DNA from: 4572-13 sp964594065
GTDB taxonomy: Bacteria > Planctomycetota > Phycisphaerae > Sedimentisphaerales > Anaerohalosphaeraceae
DNA length: 15,250 nt
Reading direction: 5' to 3'
Assembly: GCA_964594065.1 (NCBI GenBank)
Contig: CAZQKX010000082.1
Coordinates: 1 to 15,250, forward strand
The position numbers and the translations under genes are program-made. The notes below the pieces were generated by a model that worked only from the letters and a program-made list of their open reading frames with translations, ran no database searches and had not been told where the DNA came from. Within the stretch, counting starts at the first letter, position 1. Each line of letters opens with the position of its first letter. This document shows positions 6,670-14,934 of this stretch, in pieces.

Positions 6670-9354
6670 GTGCTAACTTCAAACGAAATTCGAAGCGCGT
6701 TTATTGATTTCTTTAAAGACAAGGAACACCTTTTCATCCCGAGCTGGCCGGTTGTGCCGATTGGCGATGACTCGCTGCTGTTTACCAATGCGGGCATGAA
6801 CCAGTTCAAGGAGTTTTTCCTGGGCCATCGCACTCCGGGTCATCCCCGTGCGGCCAACAGCCAGAAATGTATTCGCGCCGGCGGCAAACATAATGATCTT
6901 GAAGATGTCGGCACTGATACCTATCACCACACGTTCTTTGAAATGCTTGGAAGCTGGTCGTTTGGTGACTATTTTAAAAAAGAAGCGATCGATTGGGCGT
7001 GGGAGCTTTTGGTGGATGTCTGGAAGCTTGATCCAGCTCGTCTGCATGCCACTTATTTTGAAGGCGATAAAGAAGAGGGCCTTGAGCCGGACCATGAAGC
7101 AAGAGAGCTTTGGCTCAAACACCTGCCGCCCCAGCAGGTCCATCCCGGCAGCAAGAAAGATAACTTCTGGGCCATGGGCGATGCCGGTCCGTGCGGCCCA
7201 TGTTCGGAGTTGCATTATGACGGCACTGATGATCTGTCCGGAGCCTCACTGATCAATGCGGATAACCCAAATGTCATCGAAATATGGAATCTGGTTTTCA
7301 TTCAGTTCAACCGTGACTCAAAAGGCAAACTCTCGTCGCTTCCCGACAAACACGTTGACACCGGTATGGGATTTGAGCGTCTCGTTCGTATCCTGCAGGG
7401 CAAAAAGTCAAATTACGATACGGATATTTTTATGCCGATCATCAAGGGTATCGAGAACATCAGCGGCAAAAAATACACGTTTTCGATGGACAGTAAAACC
7501 GATATTGCCATTCGTGTCATCGCCGATCACATCCGCACGCTGACGTTTGCCATTACCGATGGAGCTAGTCCCAGCAACGAAGGCCGCGGCTATGTCATAC
7601 GGCGGATCCTGCGTCGAGCATGTCGTTTTGGAAGAGTACTCGGCATGAACCAACCGTTCCTTTCTAAACTGCTGGGCGTACTGATCGAACAGATGGGCGA
7701 TGCGTTCCCGGAGATCAGGGAAAGTCAGGAATTTGTTTCGACCGTCCTGACCAGCGAAGAAGAAAGTTTCAATCGCACGCTTGACAGAGGGATCGAAATT
7801 TTCGCCAATGCCGCAAAAAATGCCGCAGACAACATGATCGCCGGCGAAGATGCGTTTCAGTTATATGACACCTACGGATTCCCTTTGGATTTGACGCAAC
7901 TGATGGCACGAGAGCAGGGACTGGATGTGGATGTCGAGGAGTTCGAGAACCTGATGGCCCAGCAGCGGCAGCGAGCCCGGGCTGCACAGAAATCTGATAT
8001 GTTGACAGCGAACTTGGGCGGTGTTGAACTGCCGAAGACCGATGATGCATTGAAGTATGAAACCGACTCCTGCCAGGCCGAATTATTAGGCTGGATCAGC
8101 GAAGACGGCTACAATACAAATGGCAAGTTGACGGATACTTCCAGTACGGTCGCACTGGTTTTGAACAAGACCTGCTTCTATGCCGAGTCCGGCGGTCAGG
8201 TTGGCGATTGCGGCATGATCAAAACGGCAGATGCGGAATTTGCCGTTGAAGGAACTGAACGGATTGCCGATTGCATACTGCATCGCGGCAAACTAATCAG
8301 CGGTTCACTGTCAGTTGGCGATGTGCTGCAGGCTGTTGTTGATAAGGATCGTCAGGCGACGATGAAAAACCATACCGCTACGCACATCCTGCAGTGGGCA
8401 CTGCAATCGGTTCTGGGCGGAACGGTCAAGCAGCAGGGCTCGCTGGTGTGCCCGGACTATTTGCGATTTGATTTTACAAGTCCGAAGGCATTGAGCAAGG
8501 AACAGATTCAACAGATCGAGGCATTGGTTCAGGAAAAGATTGACGAGGCGTTACCGGTGACAACTGCAGTGATGGGTATCGATGAAGCGAAGAACCTTGG
8601 CGCAATGGCCCTGTTTGGCGAAAAGTATGGTGACACCGTGCGGGTGCTGGGAATTGGCGCTTCGGATAAGGCATCCATTAAGAACGCATTCAGCAAGGAG
8701 TTCTGCGGCGGCACGCATGTGTCCAATACCGGGTCGATCGGCGGTTTTGCGATCGTCAAAGAAGAAAGTATCTCAGCGGGGGTGCGGCGGATTACGGCGC
8801 TGACAGGCCCGGGGCTGATGAAATACCTGGCCGACCGCAGCCGGGTGGTGGATGAACTGGTCGAAACATTGAAAACTCCCGCCGGTCAGATCGTGATGCG
8901 CGTCGATAAACTGCTTGATGACAATAAGAAGTTGAAAAAAGAGTTAAAGTCCGGCGGCGGAAAATCAGCCGGTAATGCGTTGGCTGAGGCTAATAAGTTG
9001 ATGGATGCGGCGGAAAAAGTCGGCGACGCATTTGTGATTGTCGGGCAGATGCCTTCCGTGGACGTCGAGCAGGCACGGACAGCTATCGACAGCCTCAAGA
9101 AAAAGGCGAAATCCGCAGCGATTGTGTTCGGCATCGCAACCGATGACGGCAAGGTCATGCTGCTGGCCGGCGTGACCGATGATCTCATCAAGAAGGGCGT
9201 CAAGGCCGGCGACATCGTCAAAGAGATCGCCCCGATCGTTGGCGGCGGCGGCGGCGGACGGCCCAACATGGCCCAGGCCGGCGGCAAAGACGCGTCTAAA
9301 CTTGACGAGGCTTTGGCGAAAGCGAAGGAACTGATTCAGTCAAAGCTGGCTTGA
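6670..9354 (+). CDS. alaS: alanyl-tRNA synthetase
   Basis: This class II synthetase charges tRNA-Ala and hydrolyses mischarged Ser- or Gly-tRNA-Ala (894 aa; E. coli is 876). The aminoacylation core is evident from 'FTNAGMNQFKEFFLG' near residue 40, 'NSQKCIRAGGKHNDLEDVG' and 'HHTFFEMLGSWSFGDYFKKE' (about 60-110), and 'VDTGMGFERL' and 'SNEGRGYVIRRILRRA' further on. The editing domain carries its zinc ligands 'HTATH' (568-572) and 'CGGTH' (679-683). The C-terminal C-Ala domain contains the flexible 'GGGGGGRPNMAQAGG' segment (858-872). Translation most likely starts at GTG 6670, giving 'MLTSNEIRSAF', with an AGGTAGG-like site upstream. It follows the small membrane protein by 21 nt and probably shares recA's transcript. 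It ends in the convergent gap facing the minus-strand operon. Confidence 0.97.
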   Translation: MLTSNEIRSAFIDFFKDKEHLFIPSWPVVPIGDDSLLFTNAGMNQFKEFFLGHRTPGHPRAANSQKCIRAGGKHNDLEDVGTDTYHHTFFEMLGSWSFGDYFKKEAIDWAWELLVDVWKLDPARLHATYFEGDKEEGLEPDHEARELWLKHLPPQQVHPGSKKDNFWAMGDAGPCGPCSELHYDGTDDLSGASLINADNPNVIEIWNLVFIQFNRDSKGKLSSLPDKHVDTGMGFERLVRILQGKKSNYDTDIFMPIIKGIENISGKKYTFSMDSKTDIAIRVIADHIRTLTFAITDGASPSNEGRGYVIRRILRRACRFGRVLGMNQPFLSKLLGVLIEQMGDAFPEIRESQEFVSTVLTSEEESFNRTLDRGIEIFANAAKNAADNMIAGEDAFQLYDTYGFPLDLTQLMAREQGLDVDVEEFENLMAQQRQRARAAQKSDMLTANLGGVELPKTDDALKYETDSCQAELLGWISEDGYNTNGKLTDTSSTVALVLNKTCFYAESGGQVGDCGMIKTADAEFAVEGTERIADCILHRGKLISGSLSVGDVLQAVVDKDRQATMKNHTATHILQWALQSVLGGTVKQQGSLVCPDYLRFDFTSPKALSKEQIQQIEALVQEKIDEALPVTTAVMGIDEAKNLGAMALFGEKYGDTVRVLGIGASDKASIKNAFSKEFCGGTHVSNTGSIGGFAIVKEESISAGVRRITALTGPGLMKYLADRSRVVDELVETLKTPAGQIVMRVDKLLDDNKKLKKELKSGGGKSAGNALAEANKLMDAAEKVGDAFVIVGQMPSVDVEQARTAIDSLKKKAKSAAIVFGIATDDGKVMLLAGVTDDLIKKGVKAGDIVKEIAPIVGGGGGGRPNMAQAGGKDASKLDEALAKAKELIQSKLA

Positions 9355-9483
9355 TGTTGACGACAGTAAGTGGACGCATGGCGCTGTAGGCACTGATGCC
9401 GCCAGTTTCGGGCCGGAATGTGGGGGCTTGGCGGGGATTGGATACGTAACCGTATCACTGCGTAGATCAATCGTTTTCATTTA

Positions 9484-10257
9484 TTAGCTCACCCACCAAA
9501 AACATTTGGTTACTGTATATCCATCCCCTAACTTTTGAAGATAGATTTCTTCTCCGGCACCCATTTGAGGTCCTTCCAGCGTGCCGGTTTTTATTTTAAT
9601 GATTTCGTTTTCTTTTCTGATCCACATGATAGGTAGTTGATTATCTATACGAAAATCACTTTCACCAAACCTTGTTTTATTTATGTTGTCAGAACGAACA
9701 AAGTCAACGATCTCAATAATTTCCTGTTCTGTAAATTTACCTGAGAGAGAAAATGGTAAAAGATAATCTGTTGTTGGAATTTGTCCAGGCGAAGGAGAAT
9801 AGTATCTTGGAAGAACCTGTACATATTCATAATATTCAGGACTAAATACGTTATTGGGGTCAATTTTCTGCTCATCTAAATATTCTTTTGGAAGGGTAAA
9901 ATAAGTAGAGTCAAAATAAGTGGCTTTTCCTTTTTTAATTCGCTGAGATGAACTGTCAGGTAAAAAGTAAATTGTTGCTCTAAGTGTTCCACGCCGATGA
10001 TATAAAACGCGGGTAAACCAAACATAATTTGGGTTAGTTAGACAGACTAATCTTGAAAGCATATCTAATTGATTTTGATCCAGCGGTTCAGGATCAAGCG
10101 TTTCATGATAGATTAATTGTGATGATTCTATACATGATTGCTTTGGTGCTGCATAATAGGACAAAAGATTTGCTTTTTCGAGTTCTGGATAATGTTTATT
10201 TATACATGACATGTTGAGCAGAATTAAGCATGGTACAAGCCAAATCAAACTTTTCAT
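9484..10257 (-). CDS. putative exported lipoprotein of unknown function, AT-rich
   Basis: This 257-aa protein starts with a hydrophobic segment (residues 4-16, 'LIWLVPCLILLNM') followed by Cys18. This resembles a lipoprotein signal, but the residues before the Cys are N-M-S rather than the canonical L-[AST]-[GA], so lipidation is uncertain. The body is rich in Tyr, Asp and Glu with strand-like stretches ('VLYHRRGTLRATIYFLPDS', 'DGYTVTKCFWWVS') and five cysteines (10, 18, 42, 72, 252). I recognise no family. The ATG is preceded by AAAGGA about nine bases upstream, and the gene ends in tandem stops TAA TAA. It begins 28 nt after hisD on the same strand, so it can be the last gene of that operon. 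Base composition differs sharply: 9601-9660 contains only 19 G/C in 60, far below the flanking genes, which suggests recent acquisition. Confidence 0.75.
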   Translation of the reverse strand: MKSLIWLVPCLILLNMSCINKHYPELEKANLLSYYAAPKQSCIESSQLIYHETLDPEPLDQNQLDMLSRLVCLTNPNYVWFTRVLYHRRGTLRATIYFLPDSSSQRIKKGKATYFDSTYFTLPKEYLDEQKIDPNNVFSPEYYEYVQVLPRYYSPSPGQIPTTDYLLPFSLSGKFTEQEIIEIVDFVRSDNINKTRFGESDFRIDNQLPIMWIRKENEIIKIKTGTLEGPQMGAGEEIYLQKLGDGYTVTKCFWWVS

Positions 10258-10285
10258 ACATGTTTTTCCTTTTTTCTTCGCAACC

Positions 10286-11590
10286 TCACTCTAAACGTTT
10301 CTGTACGCTTTGGGCGTGGGCGTCGAGGCCTTCGGTCATTGCCAGCCGAACAATATCGTCTGCGGCATTGGCCAGTTGCTGTTGGGTGTATTCAATAATA
10401 CTGGTGGACTTGACAAAATCGTTGCTGGTGACGGCGCTGAAGAATTTACTTGTCTGGCGGGTCGGCAGGGTGTGGCTGGGGCCGGCGTAGTAGTCGCCGA
10501 CAGCAACGGGGGTATATGGGCCGATGAATATGGCTCCTGCGTTGACGAGTTTTTCTGAAATCGCTTTGCTGTCATCACCGCACTGGACCTGCAAGTGTTC
10601 AGCGGCAAAATCGTTGGCCCAGTCAATAACCGTGTTCATATCATCACACACCACGATCGCGCTATACGCTTTCAGGCACTCGGCGGTTGCTTCGGCCCGG
10701 TCCAGTTTGGCACACTGTATTTCCAGTTCGGCTAATACTTTTTGTGCGAAGTCGTTCGAATCGGTCACGACCAGTCCAGCGCCGGGATTGTGTTCGGCCT
10801 GGCTGAGCATGTCCGCGGCCACCCACGCCGGATTGGCGGTGTCATTGGCGACAATCAATACGTCACTGGGCCCGGCGAACGAATCCATATCCACCAAGCC
10901 AAAGACTTCCTTTTTGGCCAGTTGAACAACATCGTGACCGGGGCCGACGATCTTATCGACCTTGGCGATCGTGTTCGTTCCCCATGCCGTTGCGGCAACG
11001 GCTTGTGCGCCGCCGAGCCGATAGACCTCGGTGATGCCCAACTCGTAACACAACCCGAGGATGACGGGATGAATGCTGCCCTCATATCGCGGGGGCGAAA
11101 GCACAATCAGTTCTTTTACGCCTGCAACCTGTGCGGGTACGGCGGTCATGATGACTGTGCTTGGCAGCGGGGCACTGGCGCCGGGAATGCACAATGCCAC
11201 ACGTTTCAGCGATGTGTAACGAATGCCCGGATGGTTGTTTTTGTTGCCGATAAAAATCTCGGATTGATACTTACGCACATTAGCAATTGACTTTTGCAAT
11301 GATGCCAGCAACTGGCTATCTAATTGCTCATGGGCTGTTTTTAAATCTTCTGCGGGCACACGGAATTGTTCCGGTGCCAGTTTGACCTTGTCAAATTTTT
11401 CGGTGTACTCGGATACTGCTGTATCACCGCGTTGAGCGATGTCAGTGACAATCTGCCGGACCGTTTCGGTAAATTCGCTGCGGTTTTTGAGAAACTCTGC
11501 CATGGAATGTTCCTGCCGCAACTGCTGCATGCGGTTTTCGGATTGGCTGTCTGAAGCAACGATCAGAAGGTCTTCAAATTGATTGCCCAC
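10286..11590 (-). CDS. hisD: histidinol dehydrogenase
   Basis: This zinc enzyme oxidises L-histidinol to L-histidine in two NAD-dependent steps, the last reactions of histidine biosynthesis (434 aa, normal length). The expected active-site set is present: zinc ligands Q264 and H267 in 'SQAEH', D366 in 'VGDYYAGPSHTLPT' and H425 in 'EGLDAHA'; the catalytic pair E331-H332 in 'AEHLQ'; and the substrate contacts H373 and E420. 'DKIVGPG' and 'DSFAGPSDVLIVA' mark the NAD-side core. One deviation: the usual Asn of the GPGN motif reads His (H219). The start is GTG 11590 with AAGGGG about seven bases upstream. The gene lies 29 nt after an exported hypothetical and 28 nt before the AT-rich putative lipoprotein, so it is embedded in a mixed operon rather than a his operon; no other his gene is in the window. 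Confidence 0.96.
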   Translation of the reverse strand: MGNQFEDLLIVASDSQSENRMQQLRQEHSMAEFLKNRSEFTETVRQIVTDIAQRGDTAVSEYTEKFDKVKLAPEQFRVPAEDLKTAHEQLDSQLLASLQKSIANVRKYQSEIFIGNKNNHPGIRYTSLKRVALCIPGASAPLPSTVIMTAVPAQVAGVKELIVLSPPRYEGSIHPVILGLCYELGITEVYRLGGAQAVAATAWGTNTIAKVDKIVGPGHDVVQLAKKEVFGLVDMDSFAGPSDVLIVANDTANPAWVAADMLSQAEHNPGAGLVVTDSNDFAQKVLAELEIQCAKLDRAEATAECLKAYSAIVVCDDMNTVIDWANDFAAEHLQVQCGDDSKAISEKLVNAGAIFIGPYTPVAVGDYYAGPSHTLPTRQTSKFFSAVTSNDFVKSTSIIEYTQQQLANAADDIVRLAMTEGLDAHAQSVQKRLE

Positions 11591-11619
11591 TATTTACCCC
11601 TTTTTAAAAGCAGGTTGTG

Positions 11620-12414
11620 TTACGGTGTAAAGTTTCCGTTTGTATAGGTTCGCACCGTCCGGCGAAGCAAAATATACCGGCGATTCTTATAAACGGTTAC
11701 CAGCCCGGAGACATTATAACGCTGACGTCCCGGCGACTTATTCATTTGTCTTTCTGCATGTTTAAGCATCTTGCACGGAAGCAGCAGGTATTGACTGTTG
11801 TCAATTTTGTATCCGAAGGCATCCGGTTGAAAATATTTGATTTTGCCTTGTTTTTTCAGGTGCCCGGCTTTTCCGATAAGGTTCATGTCACCGGAAACTT
11901 TTGCGATCTGCTGAAATTTCTGCAAATCGGGGGCCTTGTTGGACTTGATCTGTGTAAGAATATCGCCCGGAATGATCGAGTCTTCTTTGTCGGTGGCAGC
12001 TTTAGCCTTGTCTTCCTTTTTGCCGTCTGATGCGTCGGGTTTTTCCGGCTGGGCATCGGCATCTTCGCTGATCGGTAAGAAGTAGACACTAAACAAATAG
12101 TTGTTCCAGCCATACTCCGTAAACATTGCCCAAAGACGGACATGAACCTGGTTATCGGCTCCGGCCAGTGAACTGATTTGTTCCAATACCGAACAGGGCA
12201 GCAGGCTGATAGCTTTTCCGGCGGGCAGGGTTCCCTTGGGCATTGTAATGTCGGCATCCGGAATGAAATTCCACACATCAACCTTTTCGACCTTCCGCAC
12301 AACACCTTCGATACCTTTGATGATGAGCCCTTCGTCAATGACAGTTTTTGCCCACACCGGCGAGATGAGCATCATGCAGGCCAATAACAGAATAACTTGT
12401 TTTGTCTGAGTCAT
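11620..12414 (-). CDS. exported protein of unknown function with apparent internal duplication
   Basis: This 264-aa protein has a clear signal peptide: 'MTQTKQ', a hydrophobic core 'VILLLACMMLISPV' and a likely cleavage after 'VWA' (residue 22). The mature part has an N-terminal segment with 'LLPC' at 71-74 leading into 'VRLWAMFTEY...NYLFSVYFLP' (to 114). A highly charged Asp/Lys/Glu/Ala linker follows (about 117-145). A C-terminal segment again carries 'LLPC' (211-214), leading into 'VSGLVTVYKNRRYILLRRT' (235-253). The two halves look like diverged copies of one small beta-rich unit. The start is ATG 12414 because it overlaps the stop of the preceding gene as ATGA; a frame extension upstream of this lies inside that gene. 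The product is periplasmic or surface-exposed and the function is unknown. Similar 'LLPC/LLPN + LL-R' segments seem familiar from planctomycete hypotheticals, but this is memory, not a search. Confidence 0.82.
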   Translation of the reverse strand: MTQTKQVILLLACMMLISPVWAKTVIDEGLIIKGIEGVVRKVEKVDVWNFIPDADITMPKGTLPAGKAISLLPCSVLEQISSLAGADNQVHVRLWAMFTEYGWNNYLFSVYFLPISEDADAQPEKPDASDGKKEDKAKAATDKEDSIIPGDILTQIKSNKAPDLQKFQQIAKVSGDMNLIGKAGHLKKQGKIKYFQPDAFGYKIDNSQYLLLPCKMLKHAERQMNKSPGRQRYNVSGLVTVYKNRRYILLRRTVRTYTNGNFTP

Positions 12415-12953
12415 AACTTTGTATTCCAATTTGTTTTCAAGAATTCAACGGCATCCTCGGCTGTTTCAACACATTCAACCGATAAAACGCTGTCCGTGTC
12501 GGCGGCGACCATCATTGTTAGCAGCGGCTGCCAGAATGCCCCCACCAGTATAATCGGTTTGTCGGCATTTGCGAAGCCTTTATTTTTATGCTCCCACACA
12601 TCGGCCAGTTCCAGCAATGTGCCCGTTCCGCCGGGAAGAACGATATAAGCCTGTCCCAGCTCAATCAATTTTGCCAATCGGTCCGTCAGGCGGTCGGTAG
12701 TGACTTCTTCGGTGACATATTCATTGGCTTTCCCGCGTTTAAATGCCCGGCAGGTCACACCAATGACCTTGCCGCCGGCCTCGACAGCGCCTTTGGCCGT
12801 GGCCAGCATGGTGCCGCCGTAACCGCCATTAGCGATGGTAAATCCATTTTCCGCAAGCAGATTCCCCAATATTTCGGCCAGTTCAAAAACCGAATCGCCG
12901 GCTCCTGCTTTGCTGGTTCCAAATACGGTTACGATCTTTGAGCTCTTGGTCAT
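12411..12953 (-). CDS. LOG-family nucleotide phosphoribohydrolase (annotated elsewhere as lysine decarboxylase-like)
   Basis: This is a 180-aa Rossmann-fold protein of the LOG family, whose characterised members cleave the N-glycosidic bond of nucleoside 5'-monophosphates (cytokinin nucleotides in plants, AMP-type substrates in bacteria). Signature motifs are 'GGYGGTM' (43-49) and 'PGGTGTLLE' (107-115), with R92 and E115 in the positions of the catalytic Arg and Glu. The N-terminal strand 'IVTVFGTSKAG' (7-17) and the length fit. The gene overlaps the aconitase stop by four bases (ATGA, 12950-12953) and its own stop overlaps the next ATG in the same way (12411-12414), which implies translational coupling. 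Older databases call this family 'possible lysine decarboxylase', but there is no PLP-binding motif. The physiological substrate here is unknown. Confidence 0.88.
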   Translation of the reverse strand: MTKSSKIVTVFGTSKAGAGDSVFELAEILGNLLAENGFTIANGGYGGTMLATAKGAVEAGGKVIGVTCRAFKRGKANEYVTEEVTTDRLTDRLAKLIELGQAYIVLPGGTGTLLELADVWEHKNKGFANADKPIILVGAFWQPLLTMMVAADTDSVLSVECVETAEDAVEFLKTNWNTKL

Positions 12954-14923
12954 CGTTTTTGAGCCTTCTTCGTGAAGGCCAGCAGTCCGCCAGCCAGCAG
13001 GATTTGGCGGTCACGTGTCGACAGGGTTAGTTTGCCGGTAAATTCAAAGCCGCTGGTTTTATCGATGATCGTTACCGAATTGCCGTTTTTAACCGCATCC
13101 GGCAAATCCGGTATTTCGATTTGGTCATCCGCTTTGATCTTGTTGTAATCGCCGGGGTCATCAAACTCGATCGGAACAATACAGAAGTTAATCAGGTTTG
13201 CCTTATGAATACGTTCGATGGCCTTGGCGATGACCGCCCGCAGGCCAAGATACATCGGACACAGTGCGGCGTGTTCCCGGCTGGATCCCTGGCCATAGCT
13301 GTCACCGGCGACAACAATGCCGCCGATACCCTGTTTTTTTAACGCCAGTCCGCGTTCGGCAAAAGTTGGCTTGCCTTCTTCGTTGAAGCAGTTGAAGACG
13401 TATTTGCTGTATTGCGGCACATTGGACCGGTACTTCAGGAACGCTCCGGCCGGCATGATATGGTCGGTCGTAATCTTGTCGCCACACTTGAGCAGCACGC
13501 TGCCGTCCAGTTTTTCCGGCAGCGGTTTTGGCGATTCGGGAACAACGATCGTTGGGCCGCGAAGGACTTCGACCTTGCTTGTCTGGTCGACGGGGACCGG
13601 TTGTTCTATCATGGAGTCGTCAACGAGAAATTCCTTGGGGAATTTAATTGTCGGATAGCTCAGGCCCATCATGTTCTTTAAATCACGGGGGTCGGTGATC
13701 TCGCCCATGATGGCGGAGGCCACGGCTGTTTCCGGGCTGACGAGATAGCACTGGTCGCCCTTGGTGCCGGTGCGTCCGGCGAAGTTGCGATTGAACGTTC
13801 GCAGTGTGACCGTGCCGTCGGCCGGCGAGAAGCCCTGACCGATGCACGGGCCGCAGCCGGATTCGACGATGCGGGCGCCGGCGGCGATCAAGTTTGCCAT
13901 GGCGCCGTTTTCGGCCAGCATTTGCAGGACCTGTTTGCTGCCGGGAGCAATGCCCAGCTCGACCATCGCGTCGATCTTTCGGCTTTTAAATGTTTCGGCG
14001 GCCATCATCATATCCATGAAGCTGGAGTTGGTGCAGCTTCCGATGACAACCTGATGGACTTTGCGTCCGGCGATCTCCGAAATGGGCTGGATATTATCCG
14101 GTGAGGATGGGCAAGCGGCCATCGGTTCCAGCGTAGACAAATTGATCTGGATGACCTGATCATATGGCGCCTCGTCGTCGGCATGCAACGGCTCGTAGTC
14201 ATCTCCCCGTTTCTGAGCCTGCAGGAATGTATACGTCATCTTATCACTGGGAAAAACGCTGGTCGTGACACCCAGTTCAGCACCCATATTCGTTATCGTC
14301 GCTCGCTGCGGCACCGAGAGCGTTTCTACGCCGGGGCCGAAGTACTCAACCAGGCAGCCGACGTTGCCCTTGGTCGACAGAATGCTCAGCAGTTTCAAAA
14401 TGACATCTTTGCTGGCAACCCACTCGCTGAGTTTGCCGGTCAGTTCGGCGCCGATGATTTTCGGGCAGGTCAGGTAGAACGGACCTCCGCCCATCGCGAC
14501 CGCGACATCCATTCCGCCTGCACCGATAGCCAGCATGCCGATACCGCCGCCGGTGGGCGTGTGCGAGTCGCTTCCGAGCAGCGTTGCGCCGGGTTTGCCG
14601 AAGCGTTCCAGGTGGACCTGGTGGCAGATGCCGTTGCCCGGGCGAGAGTGAAGCGTGCCGGTTTTGGCGGCGATGGATTGCAGGTACAGATGGTCATTAT
14701 GGTTTTCCGGGCCAAACTGACTCATGTTATGGTCAACATAGCTGACTGACAGGTCCGTCTGGACGCGGGCGGTGCCCATCGATTCAAACAGCAGGAAGGC
14801 GGTGGTGCCGGTGGCATCCTGCGTGAGCGTCTGGTCGATGCGGATGCCGATGGGCTGGCTTTGCTTTAATTGTCCCTCAACCAGGTGTTTTTCCAGTATT
14901 TTGTACGTTAGTGTCTGTGCCAT
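12950..14923 (-). CDS. aconitate hydratase, short (Aquifex-like) type
   Basis: This [4Fe-4S] enzyme interconverts citrate and isocitrate via cis-aconitate in the citric acid cycle. At 657 aa it is much shorter than AcnA (~890) and matches the compact bacterial type in which the swivel domain follows the core after a short linker. Cluster ligands are C297 ('GSCTNSS') and C357 and C360 ('GCGPC'). 'LLGSDSHTPTGGG' contributes core active-site residues, and 'GDSYGQGSSREHAA' in the C-terminal swivel domain gives the substrate-binding Ser-Arg. The start is ATG 14923, with AGAGG six bases upstream (14930-14934); a TTG three codon-lengths nearer the ribosome site is too close to it. Homoaconitase or 3-isopropylmalate dehydratase is less likely given the fused swivel domain and motif set, but substrate range was not tested. 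It is the first gene of the minus-strand operon, with an inverted repeat just upstream. Confidence 0.94.
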   Translation of the reverse strand: MAQTLTYKILEKHLVEGQLKQSQPIGIRIDQTLTQDATGTTAFLLFESMGTARVQTDLSVSYVDHNMSQFGPENHNDHLYLQSIAAKTGTLHSRPGNGICHQVHLERFGKPGATLLGSDSHTPTGGGIGMLAIGAGGMDVAVAMGGGPFYLTCPKIIGAELTGKLSEWVASKDVILKLLSILSTKGNVGCLVEYFGPGVETLSVPQRATITNMGAELGVTTSVFPSDKMTYTFLQAQKRGDDYEPLHADDEAPYDQVIQINLSTLEPMAACPSSPDNIQPISEIAGRKVHQVVIGSCTNSSFMDMMMAAETFKSRKIDAMVELGIAPGSKQVLQMLAENGAMANLIAAGARIVESGCGPCIGQGFSPADGTVTLRTFNRNFAGRTGTKGDQCYLVSPETAVASAIMGEITDPRDLKNMMGLSYPTIKFPKEFLVDDSMIEQPVPVDQTSKVEVLRGPTIVVPESPKPLPEKLDGSVLLKCGDKITTDHIMPAGAFLKYRSNVPQYSKYVFNCFNEEGKPTFAERGLALKKQGIGGIVVAGDSYGQGSSREHAALCPMYLGLRAVIAKAIERIHKANLINFCIVPIEFDDPGDYNKIKADDQIEIPDLPDAVKNGNSVTIIDKTSGFEFTGKLTLSTRDRQILLAGGLLAFTKKAQKR

Positions 14924-14929
14924 GGTCAA

Positions 14930-14934
14930 CCTCT
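14930..14934 (-). promoter_or_regulatory. aconitase ribosome-binding site partly inside a stem
   Basis: Read on the minus strand this is AGAGG, six bases before the aconitase ATG at 14923. Its first two bases are also the last two of the right arm of the 13-bp inverted repeat, so folding of the leader could affect ribosome access. Confidence 0.6.

Noticed and set aside
9441..9456. GATACG-TAAC-CGTATC palindrome in the convergent gap after alaS
   Set aside because: The 6-bp stem has no T-run on either strand, so it is not a convincing bidirectional terminator. The nested GGCA/TGCC pairing at 9379-9404 is similarly weak.
12411..12953. Lysine decarboxylase function for the LOG-family gene
   Set aside because: The 'lysine decarboxylase' label in databases is historical; the protein has the PGG-GT-x-x-E nucleotide motif and no PLP lysine context.
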